This document shows, in pieces, positions 15,915 to 23,573 of a stretch of DNA of 64,000 nt. The notes below the pieces were generated by a model, which was not told the origin of the DNA, ran no database searches, and worked only from the letters and a program-made list of their open reading frames with translations. Positions within the stretch are counted from its first letter, which is position 1; each line of letters begins with the position of its first letter. The position numbers and the translations under genes were made by a program. Source of the DNA: an uncultured delta proteobacterium (GTDB lineage: Bacteria; Myxococcota_A; UBA9160; JAFDET01); NCBI GenBank assembly GCA_947259215.1, contig CAMYLJ010000003.1:1-64000 (forward strand). Direction: 5' to 3'.

Positions 15915-16733
15915 CTATTCCTGGCCCGTGTCGGATCGCCACTCGCGGGCGCGTTGGGCCCGCTCGGCGGCGGAGCGCCCGGCGGTCATGCCGCCATCCA
16001 CGACGAGGGTCTCGGCCGTCACGAAGCCGGCTTCGTCGCTGGCCAGCCACAGGGCCGCCCGCGCGATGTCTTCGGGCTGGCACGCGCGCCGGAGCGGATG
16101 CATCTGTGCCAGCGCGTCCGAGACCACCCTCTCCGCGTCGTCGCCCGGGATCGCCTGGGTCAGGAGCGGCGTCACGACTCCGCCCGGACAGATGCAGTTC
16201 ACGCGGACGTCGTACTCGGCCAGCTCGAGGGCCACGCTGCGCGTGAGGTGGACGACGCCCGCCTTGGCGGTGCTGTAGGCGTGGGGCCCCAGGCCGGCGC
16301 GCAAGGCCGCGACGCTGGAGGTGCTGATGATGCAGCCGGATCGCTGGCGCTTCATGATCGGCGCGGCGTGCTTCATGCCGAGGAAGACCCCGCGCAGCAG
16401 CACGGCCAGGGTGGCGTCGAAGGCGTCCGCCGGCGTCTCGTCGATGGGCCCGCTCGCGCCGACGAAGCCCGCGTTGTTGAAGAGCACGTCGAGGCGGCCG
16501 AACTCGTCGACTGCGCGGGCGATCATGGCTTCGACGTCGGCCTCCTGGCTGACGTCGGCCTGTTGGAAGACCACGCCGGCACCGAGCGCGTCGGCCAGGG
16601 CCTTGCCGCGGTCGGCCTGCACGTCCGCGGCCACCACACGTGCGCCCTCGTCGTGGAAGAGCCGGACGCTCGCCTCCCCGATGCCGCTGGCGCCGCCGGT
16701 CACCAGCGCCACCTTGCCTTCGAGCCGCTTCAC
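15915..16733 (-). CDS. short-chain dehydrogenase/reductase (SDR)
   Basis: The 272-residue classical SDR has the nucleotide-binding motif TGGASGIG at 12-19, NNAG at 86-89, catalytic Ser140, and Tyr153/Lys157 in the YxxxK motif. Asp37 after the second strand suggests NAD(H) preference. The GTG start overlaps the TGA of the upstream ferritin-like gene. The substrate is a hydroxyl or keto compound that cannot be assigned; many relatives oxidise cyclic alcohols or steroids. Confidence 0.9.
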   Translation of the reverse strand: MKRLEGKVALVTGGASGIGEASVRLFHDEGARVVAADVQADRGKALADALGAGVVFQQADVSQEADVEAMIARAVDEFGRLDVLFNNAGFVGASGPIDETPADAFDATLAVLLRGVFLGMKHAAPIMKRQRSGCIISTSSVAALRAGLGPHAYSTAKAGVVHLTRSVALELAEYDVRVNCICPGGVVTPLLTQAIPGDDAERVVSDALAQMHPLRRACQPEDIARAALWLASDEAGFVTAETLVVDGGMTAGRSAAERAQRAREWRSDTGQE

Positions 16734-17752
16734 GCGTTCTCCGCCAGCGCGTCGAAGGCTGCGCGCACGCGCGTCGCCTCGGGGTGTGCGGCGATCCGCG
16801 CGTGCAGCAGCTCGCGCGTCCGCTCGGCCACGAGCCGCGGCTGCTCCACCGTGGCCCAGTGGACGATTCCGTTCCAGAGCGCGTTCACGACCCGGCGGCC
16901 CGCGAGCCGTCCGCCGTCCTGCGTGCGAAAGTCGAGGCTGGAGAGCTCGCCCAGGTACAGGCGCAGGGAGTCGACGTGGAGCTCCTCGTCGCGGCGGATC
17001 CGATCCACGATTTCGGCGGCGCGCTCGGCCTGCGCGCGGCGCTCCGGGAAGAGCTCGGGATCGCGCAGCATGCGCTGGCTGAAGGCGAAGCCGCGCTCGG
17101 CGCGGAACTCGATCAGCAGCAGGTTGGCCAGGAAGTAGACGCTGCGCACGATCGCACCGGGCAGCTCTGGGAACGGCGCGGCCTCGGCGTCGGGCCGTGC
17201 GATGTTCTCCGGCACCTCGGGCTCCGGGTAGTCGACTTCGCCGAAGGCCAGGTCGCGCAGCGCGAACCACATCACGTCGTGGCCGCCGATGCCGCGCTGG
17301 GGCTCGCCGCCTTCGTCGATGCCGTGGGCCTTCAACAGCCCGCGGTTCAGATGGCCCACGGCCATCTCCGAGACGTCCTCGTGGAGCCAGGGCTGGAACT
17401 CGGGGAACTCCAGGTCGGCCAGGATCCGGCCGCGCGCCTCGATGTGGCCCGTCACCGTCAGGATGTTCCAGAACGTCTGCCCGAGCCCTTCCTGGATCAG
17501 GAGCTTCTGCTGCGCCCCGCTGGGGAAGCGGATCCCTGCGAGCAGCGAGGCGTCGGCGGGAAGCAGATCGCCGCCGCGTGCGCGCAGGCGTTCGGTCCAG
17601 GCCTCAACGGCGGGGCCGCGGTGCAGCAGCCGAGGGGGCAGGTAGCGGCCGTCCGCGTCGAAGCCCCCGTGCAGAAGGCGGCCGGCCTCCCGCTGGGGAC
17701 GCGCGCAGGCGTGGGACGCGAGCAGCTCCTCCTCGCTGTAGGTGAGCTTCAT
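16730..17752 (-). CDS. ferritin-like helical protein of unknown function
   Basis: The 340-residue, mostly helical protein has acidic/His motifs reminiscent of di-metal ferritin-like proteins: HEDVSEMAVGH near the middle, EFRAERGFAFS, and RRDEELHVDSL (an ExxH motif) in the C-terminal half. I cannot assign all six ligands with confidence, so metal binding is inferred. It is the first gene of an operon with the SDR and MATE genes, which would suit an oxidative step in making or modifying a small molecule that is then exported. It is divergent from the methyltransferase gene. Confidence 0.55.
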   Translation of the reverse strand: MKLTYSEEELLASHACARPQREAGRLLHGGFDADGRYLPPRLLHRGPAVEAWTERLRARGGDLLPADASLLAGIRFPSGAQQKLLIQEGLGQTFWNILTVTGHIEARGRILADLEFPEFQPWLHEDVSEMAVGHLNRGLLKAHGIDEGGEPQRGIGGHDVMWFALRDLAFGEVDYPEPEVPENIARPDAEAAPFPELPGAIVRSVYFLANLLLIEFRAERGFAFSQRMLRDPELFPERRAQAERAAEIVDRIRRDEELHVDSLRLYLGELSSLDFRTQDGGRLAGRRVVNALWNGIVHWATVEQPRLVAERTRELLHARIAAHPEATRVRAAFDALAENA

Positions 17753-17810
17753 GGGCGGTCCTCTTCGCGCAGCTCGGGGTGGCGCCCCGTCGAGCGGCGC
17801 GCCTCGAAAG

Positions 17811-17852
17811 ACCGAGACTTACGCTTCCCGGCAGGCGTCTGCAACTCTCGGT
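17811..17852. promoter_or_regulatory. dyad repeat in the ferritin-like/methyltransferase divergent region
   Basis: ACCGAGACTT (17811-17820) faces AACTCTCGGT (17843-17852), an inverted repeat matching at nine of ten positions with a 22-bp spacer. The right arm covers the expected -35 region of a TATCTT -10 at 17871-17876 for the methyltransferase gene. It could be an operator serving both divergent genes. Confidence 0.35.
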
Positions 17853-17909
17853 TTCCCGCCGCCTCCGAGCTATCTTGCGGGGGCGCTCCCGGCCCCTGGA
17901 GGGCGGGTG

Positions 17910-18575
17910 ATGGAATCGCGGCGCTACCGTCGCCTCTACGACCGCCTGGTGAGTCCGGTCTACGACTGGTCGCTGGCTTGGTTCTCGCTGCCGCTCGGCG
18001 GCAACACCCGCTTCCGGCGCGGCATGCTCGAGGGCCTGGCGTTCGCTCCGGGCGAGCGTGTGCTCGACGCCACCTGCGGCACCGGAAGCTGCGCCGTCGC
18101 CCTGCGCGAGCGGCTGGCTCCGCCCGCGGGCCTGGTGGGCTCGGACCTCTCCCTCGGCCAGCTGCGGGTCGCGCGTCGCAAGCCCGCGCTGGCGGACGTG
18201 TCGCTGCTGGTGTCCGACGCCAGCCGGCTGCCCTTCCGCGACGGCGCCTTCGACCTCGTGGCGATTCCCCACGCGCTGCACGAGATGCCGCGGCCGCTGC
18301 GTCTGGCGGTGCTGCGCGAGGCCCGCCGGGTCGCGGGAGACGAGGGGCGGGTGCTGGTGCTCGAGCTCGACCGTCCCGCCAACCCGCTCCTGCGCTTCGC
18401 GATGGCGTTCTGGTTCCTGTTCTGGATCCCGCATCCCCTGAACTACGAGACCCGCACCCGGCGCGACATGGCCCGCCACGGCGTCCCGCGCGAGATGGCC
18501 GAGGCCGGCCTCGCCCACGTGACCAAGCGCGCGCTCTTCCGCGGCGTGATGCAGGCGGTAGAGGGGCGCGCCTAG
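17910..18575 (+). CDS. class I SAM-dependent methyltransferase
   Basis: The 221-residue protein has motif I VLDATCGTGS at 51-60, acidic Asp79 at the end of the second strand and a DAFDLV-like motif (GAFDLVAIPHALHEM), all typical of Methyltransf_11/UbiE-like enzymes. A hydrophobic stretch FAMAFWFLFWIPHPL near 170 suggests a membrane or lipid substrate. The ATG at 17910 is chosen from the GGAGGG six bases upstream. Its TAG shares a CTAG with the convergent PAP2_C gene. Confidence 0.82.
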   Translation: MESRRYRRLYDRLVSPVYDWSLAWFSLPLGGNTRFRRGMLEGLAFAPGERVLDATCGTGSCAVALRERLAPPAGLVGSDLSLGQLRVARRKPALADVSLLVSDASRLPFRDGAFDLVAIPHALHEMPRPLRLAVLREARRVAGDEGRVLVLELDRPANPLLRFAMAFWFLFWIPHPLNYETRTRRDMARHGVPREMAEAGLAHVTKRALFRGVMQAVEGRA

Positions 18576-19369
18576 GTTGCGCGCGTCTTCAGGAAGAGCG
18601 GCCGGATCGCGCGGAAGAAGAGCGCGCCGGAGAGCGCGTAGATCGCGTATCCCATGAAGAAGGCGGCCACCACGTCCACCGTGTAGTGGTTGTGGGTCAG
18701 CAGCACGGCTGCGGCCATGACCAGTGAGCCGGTCAGCATCACGGCCTTCTGGACCCGCGTCTCGAAGAAGAGGAAGAACAGGAATGGGATCGCGGTATGG
18801 CCCGAGAACACGAACTCGTTCTGGAAGGTCCAGGTGCCGGCAACCAGCGGGAAGAGGCTGTCCAGCAGGCGCATGTCGAGGATGCGCTCGGGAGCGCCGA
18901 TCGGCGACAGGAAGACGAAGACGGTGCGAACGCACAGGTAGACGCCGAGCAGGAACAGCAGGAACGGCAGCTTCCTCGGGTAGTAGAGCAGGGCGACACC
19001 CAACGCCCAGGCGTGGAGCGCCAGCCAGCCCCATGACAGGACCGCCACCAGATCGATCCGGGGCAGCCGATCGAGCAGCCAGTCCGACGACAACGGAAGC
19101 GAGCGCTGGTCTGCGTACCAGCCGAGGTTGGTGTAGAACGCGTAGGCGGCCAGCACGAACGCCACCAGCCCGGCGACCACCAGCACCCACCACTTGTGGT
19201 CGATCTCCTCCCAGCCGTCGCGGATCTCCTCCAGCTCCGCCCGCACGTCGGCCCGGGCGCGGGCCTGGAGGCGGTCGCGCAGTGCGCGCAGCTCTTCCGC
19301 GGACTCCCGCACCCGGGCTTCGAGCCGGGCGACGTGGGTCTCCAGGGACTCGGGCGGCGGGGTGCTCAT
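18572..19369 (-). CDS. PAP2_C-type (sphingomyelin-synthase-like) membrane phosphatase/transferase
   Basis: The 265-residue protein has an N-terminal coiled coil (about 8-52), then about six membrane segments. The catalytic motifs are SGHT at 189-192 (His191) and HNHYTVD at 226-232 (His228, Asp232), the His-His-Asp triad of the PAP2_C family. Members act on lipid phosphates or transfer phospho-headgroups between lipids. The ATG overlaps the TetR stop (ATGA), so the two form an operon that the TetR probably autoregulates. The exact lipid substrate is unknown. Confidence 0.8.
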   Translation of the reverse strand: MSTPPPESLETHVARLEARVRESAEELRALRDRLQARARADVRAELEEIRDGWEEIDHKWWVLVVAGLVAFVLAAYAFYTNLGWYADQRSLPLSSDWLLDRLPRIDLVAVLSWGWLALHAWALGVALLYYPRKLPFLLFLLGVYLCVRTVFVFLSPIGAPERILDMRLLDSLFPLVAGTWTFQNEFVFSGHTAIPFLFFLFFETRVQKAVMLTGSLVMAAAVLLTHNHYTVDVVAAFFMGYAIYALSGALFFRAIRPLFLKTRAT

Positions 19370-19932
19370 GGTCGGGTCAGCCGGCGCAGGGTGGTGAGGA
19401 CGTCGTGGGTGCGTGCGGCGGGCAGCGCAGGCAGGCCTAGGAGCTGGGACAGCCAGAGCCCGTCGGCGGCCAGTCGCACCAAGGTGGCGCTCGACGGATC
19501 CAGCCCGTCGTCGTCGAGGCGCCCCTGCCAGCTGGCGAAGCGCTCGCGCAGGGCCGCCAGCCGCGCGGCGTCCCCGCCGATCGCCGCCAGGATTCCCGCC
19601 AGCAGGCGGGCCGAGCCGTCCGCCGGCTCCCCTTGCGGGGTGACCGTCGAGCCCAGGTAGGCGCGCGTCCAACGCCCGGCGTCCTCCGGGTCGTCGGCCG
19701 CCAGGTCCTCCTGCAGCCGATCGAAGTGCTCGAGCATCCGCTCCACCAGCCCGTCGACGAGCGCGTCCTTGTTGGGGAAGTGGTAGAGCAGGCCGCCCTT
19801 CGAGACTCCGGCGTCCCGGGCCACGGCCTCGAGCACGAGGCCGCCGGGGCCGTGCTCGAGAAGCCGGCTCTCGGCGGAGTCCAGGAGCCGCTCCCGGGCC
19901 GGGGCGGCGTCTGCGGCGACGGCTGCGACCAC
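19366..19932 (-). CDS. TetR/AcrR-family transcriptional regulator
   Basis: The 188-residue protein has an N-terminal TetR helix-turn-helix (LEAVARDAGVSKGGLLYHFP, about 30-50) and an all-helical ligand-binding C-terminal domain. It is divergent from the mlaEFD-like operon and heads the PAP2_C operon. A 30-bp perfect palindrome ends six bases before its GTG start and overlaps its predicted promoter, so it very likely represses itself and perhaps the lipid-transport operon. The ligand is unknown. The predicted start point leaves almost no leader, so translation may be leaderless. Confidence 0.88.
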   Translation of the reverse strand: MVAAVAADAAPARERLLDSAESRLLEHGPGGLVLEAVARDAGVSKGGLLYHFPNKDALVDGLVERMLEHFDRLQEDLAADDPEDAGRWTRAYLGSTVTPQGEPADGSARLLAGILAAIGGDAARLAALRERFASWQGRLDDDGLDPSSATLVRLAADGLWLSQLLGLPALPAARTHDVLTTLRRLTRP

Positions 19933-19937
19933 GGCGC

Positions 19938-19967
19938 GCGACTGTACCGTCCGGACGGTACAGTCGC
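19938..19967. promoter_or_regulatory. 30-bp perfect palindromic operator for the TetR regulator
   Basis: The half-site GCGACTGTACCGTCC is followed by its exact reverse complement. The core TACCGTCCGGACGGTA resembles known TetR/AcrR operators. It lies between the divergent tetR and mlaE-like genes. Confidence 0.8.
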
Positions 19968-19969
19968 AA
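19941..19969 (-). promoter_or_regulatory. tetR promoter embedded in the operator
   Basis: On the minus strand, TTGCGA (19964-19969), a 17-bp spacer and TACAGT (19941-19946) form a sigma-70-like promoter. The spacer is the palindrome core, so a bound repressor would block polymerase. The -10 box ends eight bases before the GTG. Confidence 0.55.
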
Positions 19970-20035
19970 GTAGGCAGCAGATGGGCACATTGGGAGGGTG
20001 AGTCCCGCCGGGGGCCTGATACTCTCGGGCCACGG

Positions 20036-21157
20036 ATGGCAGCCGCGACCCCCCAGACCTCCCAGGTGGAGCGCAGCGACGAGGGCCTGATCCTGCGCGG
20101 GCGCCTGGACGGCGCCTCCGTGGGCCGGCTCTGGAGCGAAGCCAGCCGCGCGGCGGCGGAGTTCGGCGGGGGCACCCTCGTGGTCGACGCGTCCGGGGTC
20201 GACTACTGCGACGGTGCGGGCGCCGCGCTGCTGATCGCGCTGCGCCAGAACCGCGAGCGCGCCGGCGGGGCCTACGAGCTGCGCGGGCTGCGCGACCAGC
20301 TCCGCACCATCGTCGCCATGGCCGAGCCGTCGGCCGAGGCCGCCGCGCCGGAACCGCCCCGTCGCGAGAATCCGTTCGAGGCCCTGGGGCGGTCCACCTT
20401 CCAAGCGTTCGCCGACCTCCGCACCATGGTGGAGTACGTGGGGCAGCTCACCCTGGCGCTCGCCAGCGCCGTCCGCCACCCGCGCCAGGTGCGCGGCAAG
20501 GACATGATGCTGGTGGCGGAGCAGGCGGGCATCGGCGCGGTTCCGATCGTGGCCCTGATCGGCTTCCTGCTCGGCCTGATCCTGTCGTTCCAGTCGGCCG
20601 TCCCCATGCGGCAATTCGGCGCCGAGATCTTCGTGGCGGACCTGCTGGGGATCTCGCTACTGCGGGAGCTGGGTCCGCTGATGGCGGCCGTCATGCTCAC
20701 GGCCCGCTCGGGATCGGCCTTCGCGGCCGAGATCGGGACCATGAAGGTCAACGAGGAGGTGGATGCCCTCTCCACCATGGGGCTCGAGCCCATGCGCTTC
20801 CTGATCCTGCCCCGGGTCGTGGCGGCCGTGCTCGTCGTCCCGGTCCTCGCCATGGTCATGAACGCGGCGGGGCTATTCGGCGGCGCCCTGATGTTCCTCT
20901 CGCTGGACTTTCCGCTGGTGACCTACGTCAACCGGATCACGGACGCGGTGCGCCTGGCCGACTTCGTGGGCGGGATCTTCAAGGCCCTGATCTTCGGGAT
21001 CATCGTGGCGGCGGTGGGCTGCCAGAAGGGTCTCGGGACCGGCAAGGGCGCCGGCGCGGTCGGCCTCTCCACCACCAGCTCCGTGGTCACCGGCATCACC
21101 TTGATCGCGATCGTCGACGGCATCTTCGCCGTCCTCTTCTACGTGCTGGGGATCTAG
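20036..21157 (+). CDS. mlaE: MlaE-family lipid ABC transporter permease with fused STAS domain
   Basis: The 373-residue protein has an N-terminal STAS domain (about 8-95) like MlaB, a linker, then the MlaE permease domain (about 150-370) with five or so membrane helices. Permease signatures include IGFLLGLILSFQSA and LLRELGPLMAAVMLTARSGSAFAAEIG. It should form the inner-membrane core of a phospholipid transporter with the downstream ATPase and MCE protein. In E. coli, MlaB and MlaE are separate proteins; here they are joined. It is the first gene of a four-gene operon opposite tetR. Confidence 0.92.
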   Translation: MAAATPQTSQVERSDEGLILRGRLDGASVGRLWSEASRAAAEFGGGTLVVDASGVDYCDGAGAALLIALRQNRERAGGAYELRGLRDQLRTIVAMAEPSAEAAAPEPPRRENPFEALGRSTFQAFADLRTMVEYVGQLTLALASAVRHPRQVRGKDMMLVAEQAGIGAVPIVALIGFLLGLILSFQSAVPMRQFGAEIFVADLLGISLLRELGPLMAAVMLTARSGSAFAAEIGTMKVNEEVDALSTMGLEPMRFLILPRVVAAVLVVPVLAMVMNAAGLFGGALMFLSLDFPLVTYVNRITDAVRLADFVGGIFKALIFGIIVAAVGCQKGLGTGKGAGAVGLSTTSSVVTGITLIAIVDGIFAVLFYVLGI

Positions 21158-21159
21158 GC

Positions 21160-21939
21160 GTGGCGGGCCCCCAGGACGACGCGATCATCCGGGTCGAGCA
21201 CCTCACCCAGGCCTTCGGGAGCAACGTGGTCTTCGACGACGTCTCCTTCGAGGTGCGCCGCGGCGAGGTGTTCGTGATCCTGGGTGGCTCGGGCTGCGGC
21301 AAGAGCACGATGATGAAGGTGATGATCGGACTACACCAGCCGCGGGCCGGACACATCCTCTTCGAAAACCAGGACATCGTGTCCGCCGACCGCAAGACCC
21401 GAGAGGGTATCCAGCGCCGCTTCGGCGTCATGTACCAATCGGGGGCACTCTTCGGTTCCATGACCCTGCTGGAGAACGTGCGGCTGCCGCTGGAGGAGTT
21501 CACGGACCTTCCGGCCGACGCCATGGACGCCGTCGCCGCCAGCAAGCTGCGCATGGTGGCGCTCGAGGGGTTCGAGACCTACATGCCGGCAGACATCAGC
21601 GGCGGCATGGCGAAGCGGGCGGCGATCGCGCGAGCCATGGCGCTGGACCCTTCCATCCTCTTTCTCGACGAGCCGTCGGCCGGGCTGGATCCGATCACCT
21701 CGGCCGAGCTCGACCAGACCATCCTGTCCCTCGCGCACTCGCTGGGCGTGACGTTCGTCGTCGTCACCCACGAGCTGCCGAGCATCTTCACCATCGCCGA
21801 CCGGGTCATCATGCTGGACAAGAAGACCAAGAAGATCATCGCCACGGGCACTCCGCAGGAGCTGCGGGACCACTCCACGGACCCGTTCGTGCACCAGTTC
21901 TTCCACCGAGAGGCGAACCCCCAGGAGGAAACCGCGTGA
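21160..21939 (+). CDS. mlaF: MlaF-like ABC transporter ATP-binding protein
   Basis: The 259-residue ATPase has Walker A GGSGCGKST at 42-50, the signature ISGGMAKR near 146-153 and Walker B LFLDEP at 167-172 (Glu171). SGGMAKR, rather than SGGQ, is the hallmark of the MlaF subgroup. It powers lipid movement through the MlaE-like permease. The GTG start follows the permease stop by 2 bp, and the 3' end overlaps the MCE gene start (4 bp). Confidence 0.94.
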   Translation: MAGPQDDAIIRVEHLTQAFGSNVVFDDVSFEVRRGEVFVILGGSGCGKSTMMKVMIGLHQPRAGHILFENQDIVSADRKTREGIQRRFGVMYQSGALFGSMTLLENVRLPLEEFTDLPADAMDAVAASKLRMVALEGFETYMPADISGGMAKRAAIARAMALDPSILFLDEPSAGLDPITSAELDQTILSLAHSLGVTFVVVTHELPSIFTIADRVIMLDKKTKKIIATGTPQELRDHSTDPFVHQFFHREANPQEETA

Positions 21940-22919
21940 GCGCGAGTGAGAGTGCGCGCAACCTGCGCGTCGGCATCTTCATGTTCGCGGGCATCTTCGC
22001 CATCGGCACCTGCGCCGTCATGCTGGGCGGCGAGGACTACTTCGCCGAGAAGATGCGCTTCGAGAGCTACTTCGACGAATCGGTGACCGGCCTCGAGGTG
22101 GGCTCGCCGGTCAAGTTCCGCGGCGTCAATATCGGCAGCGTGATCAGCATCGGACTGGTGGAGGACTACTACGAGTTCCCGACTGAAGAAGAGCGCTTGA
22201 AATACGGCCAGCGGGTGTCGATCCTGATGGAACGCGTCGTCTCGGGCGACCAGCGCGAGGAGCTGCTGGATCTGGACCCGGAGGAGCAGCGCCAGCGACT
22301 CGAGGAGAATGTCGCCCAGGGGCTGCGGCTGCGGCTCGCCCAGGCCGGCATCACCGGGACGGCCTTCATCCAGGCCGACATCCTGGATCCGAAGCGCTAC
22401 CCGGTAATGGAGATCACCCACCAGCCCCGGCACCTCTACATTCCCTCGGCACCGAGCACGCTCTCCGCGCTGGCCAATGCCGCGGAGCGTTTCGCCGCGC
22501 GGCTGGAGGACGTGGACATCGAGCACATCACGACGGAGCTGGATCGTCTGCTGACCAACCTGGCGGACGCCACCCAGGACCTCGATGCCGGCGAGCTCCA
22601 GACCGACGCCCACGCGCTGCTCACGGACATGCGGGAGGCCGTGGACGAGCTGCGGGGCGAGATGCGCAAGGCCGACATCCCGGCCGTGAGCGCCAGCGCG
22701 CAGAGCGCGCTCACCGAGGCCAACGCCGCGCTGGTGCGCGTGCGCCGGATGCTCGACGGCAGCCGCTACGACCTGGAGCTGACCTTGGAGAACCTGCGGG
22801 TCGCGTCGGAGAACATGCGAGACGTGACGGCCACCCTGAAGAGCCAGCCGTCGCTCCTGCTGCGCGGGCAGGCGCCGGTCAAGGACGCGCCCACCGCGCC
22901 CCCGGAGGTCCAGCAGTGA
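21936..22919 (+). CDS. mlaD: MlaD/MCE-domain lipid-binding protein
   Basis: The 327-residue protein has one N-terminal membrane anchor (about 11-30). An MCE domain follows (about 38-150), with the typical YFDESVTGLEVGSPVKFRGV start. A helical tail (about 185-300) with heptad-like repeats may extend across the periplasm as in longer MCE proteins. It is longer than E. coli MlaD (about 183 residues). It overlaps both neighbours by 4 bp. It is probably the periplasmic shuttle or tunnel of the transporter. Confidence 0.92.
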   Translation: MSASESARNLRVGIFMFAGIFAIGTCAVMLGGEDYFAEKMRFESYFDESVTGLEVGSPVKFRGVNIGSVISIGLVEDYYEFPTEEERLKYGQRVSILMERVVSGDQREELLDLDPEEQRQRLEENVAQGLRLRLAQAGITGTAFIQADILDPKRYPVMEITHQPRHLYIPSAPSTLSALANAAERFAARLEDVDIEHITTELDRLLTNLADATQDLDAGELQTDAHALLTDMREAVDELRGEMRKADIPAVSASAQSALTEANAALVRVRRMLDGSRYDLELTLENLRVASENMRDVTATLKSQPSLLLRGQAPVKDAPTAPPEVQQ

Positions 22920-23557
22920 GCCGGTCGTTCGCACTCGTCGTCAGCGTGTTCGTCGGCCTGGGACTCGTGGGGTGCCTGCGCGATCAGCCGGTGCCCGAGA
23001 AGACCCGCTGGGCGCTTACCGTCAAACGCAGCGGCTTCGCGGCTCCGCTCGACGCAGGCAGCGTTCAGGCCGGGCGCGTGCGCGTGACGGCGCCCTTCGA
23101 GCGCAAGGGCTTCTGGTACCGGGTTGCCGACGATCGCTGGCGCGAGGATTTCTACAACGAGTTCTGGACCCCGCCCGGCACCCACCTGCGCCAGCTCGCC
23201 CTGCTCTGGCTCGAGAGATCGGAGATCTTCACGGAGGTCGCGGGGGTCGCCGACCGGCGGCAGGTCGACTGGTGGATCGAGTCGCGCGTGGACGGCCTCT
23301 ACGCGGACCTGCGCGAGATTCCCGCGGCCCGGATCGTCGCGGAGTTCCATCTCATCGACGCTCGCTCCGTGGATCTCGAAACCGTCCACCTCAAGAGCTA
23401 CGACGCGCTGGTGTCGGCCCGCAGCAGCGATCCCCACGACCTGGTCGCGGCCTGGAGCGCCGCCTGGATGCAGATCCTGACCGAGCTGGAGGCCGACCTG
23501 CGCCAGGTCCTGGGCGAGCGCGCCGACGGGGTCCGCGGGGAGAAGGTGGCGGAGTGA
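22916..23557 (+). CDS. ABC-type transport auxiliary lipoprotein (PqiC-like)
   Basis: The 213-residue protein has a lipoprotein signal with lipobox LVGC at 17-20 (Cys20 lipidated). The remainder resembles the ABC_trans_aux/PqiC family, which partners with MCE transporters, probably at the outer membrane. Position and a 4-bp overlap with the mlaD-like gene support this role. Asp follows Cys at +3 rather than +2 (C-L-R-D), so retention in the inner membrane is not predicted and outer-membrane sorting is likely. Confidence 0.75.
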   Translation: MSRSFALVVSVFVGLGLVGCLRDQPVPEKTRWALTVKRSGFAAPLDAGSVQAGRVRVTAPFERKGFWYRVADDRWREDFYNEFWTPPGTHLRQLALLWLERSEIFTEVAGVADRRQVDWWIESRVDGLYADLREIPAARIVAEFHLIDARSVDLETVHLKSYDALVSARSSDPHDLVAAWSAAWMQILTELEADLRQVLGERADGVRGEKVAE

Positions 23558-23573
23558 CGCTGCCGGCTCGGCA

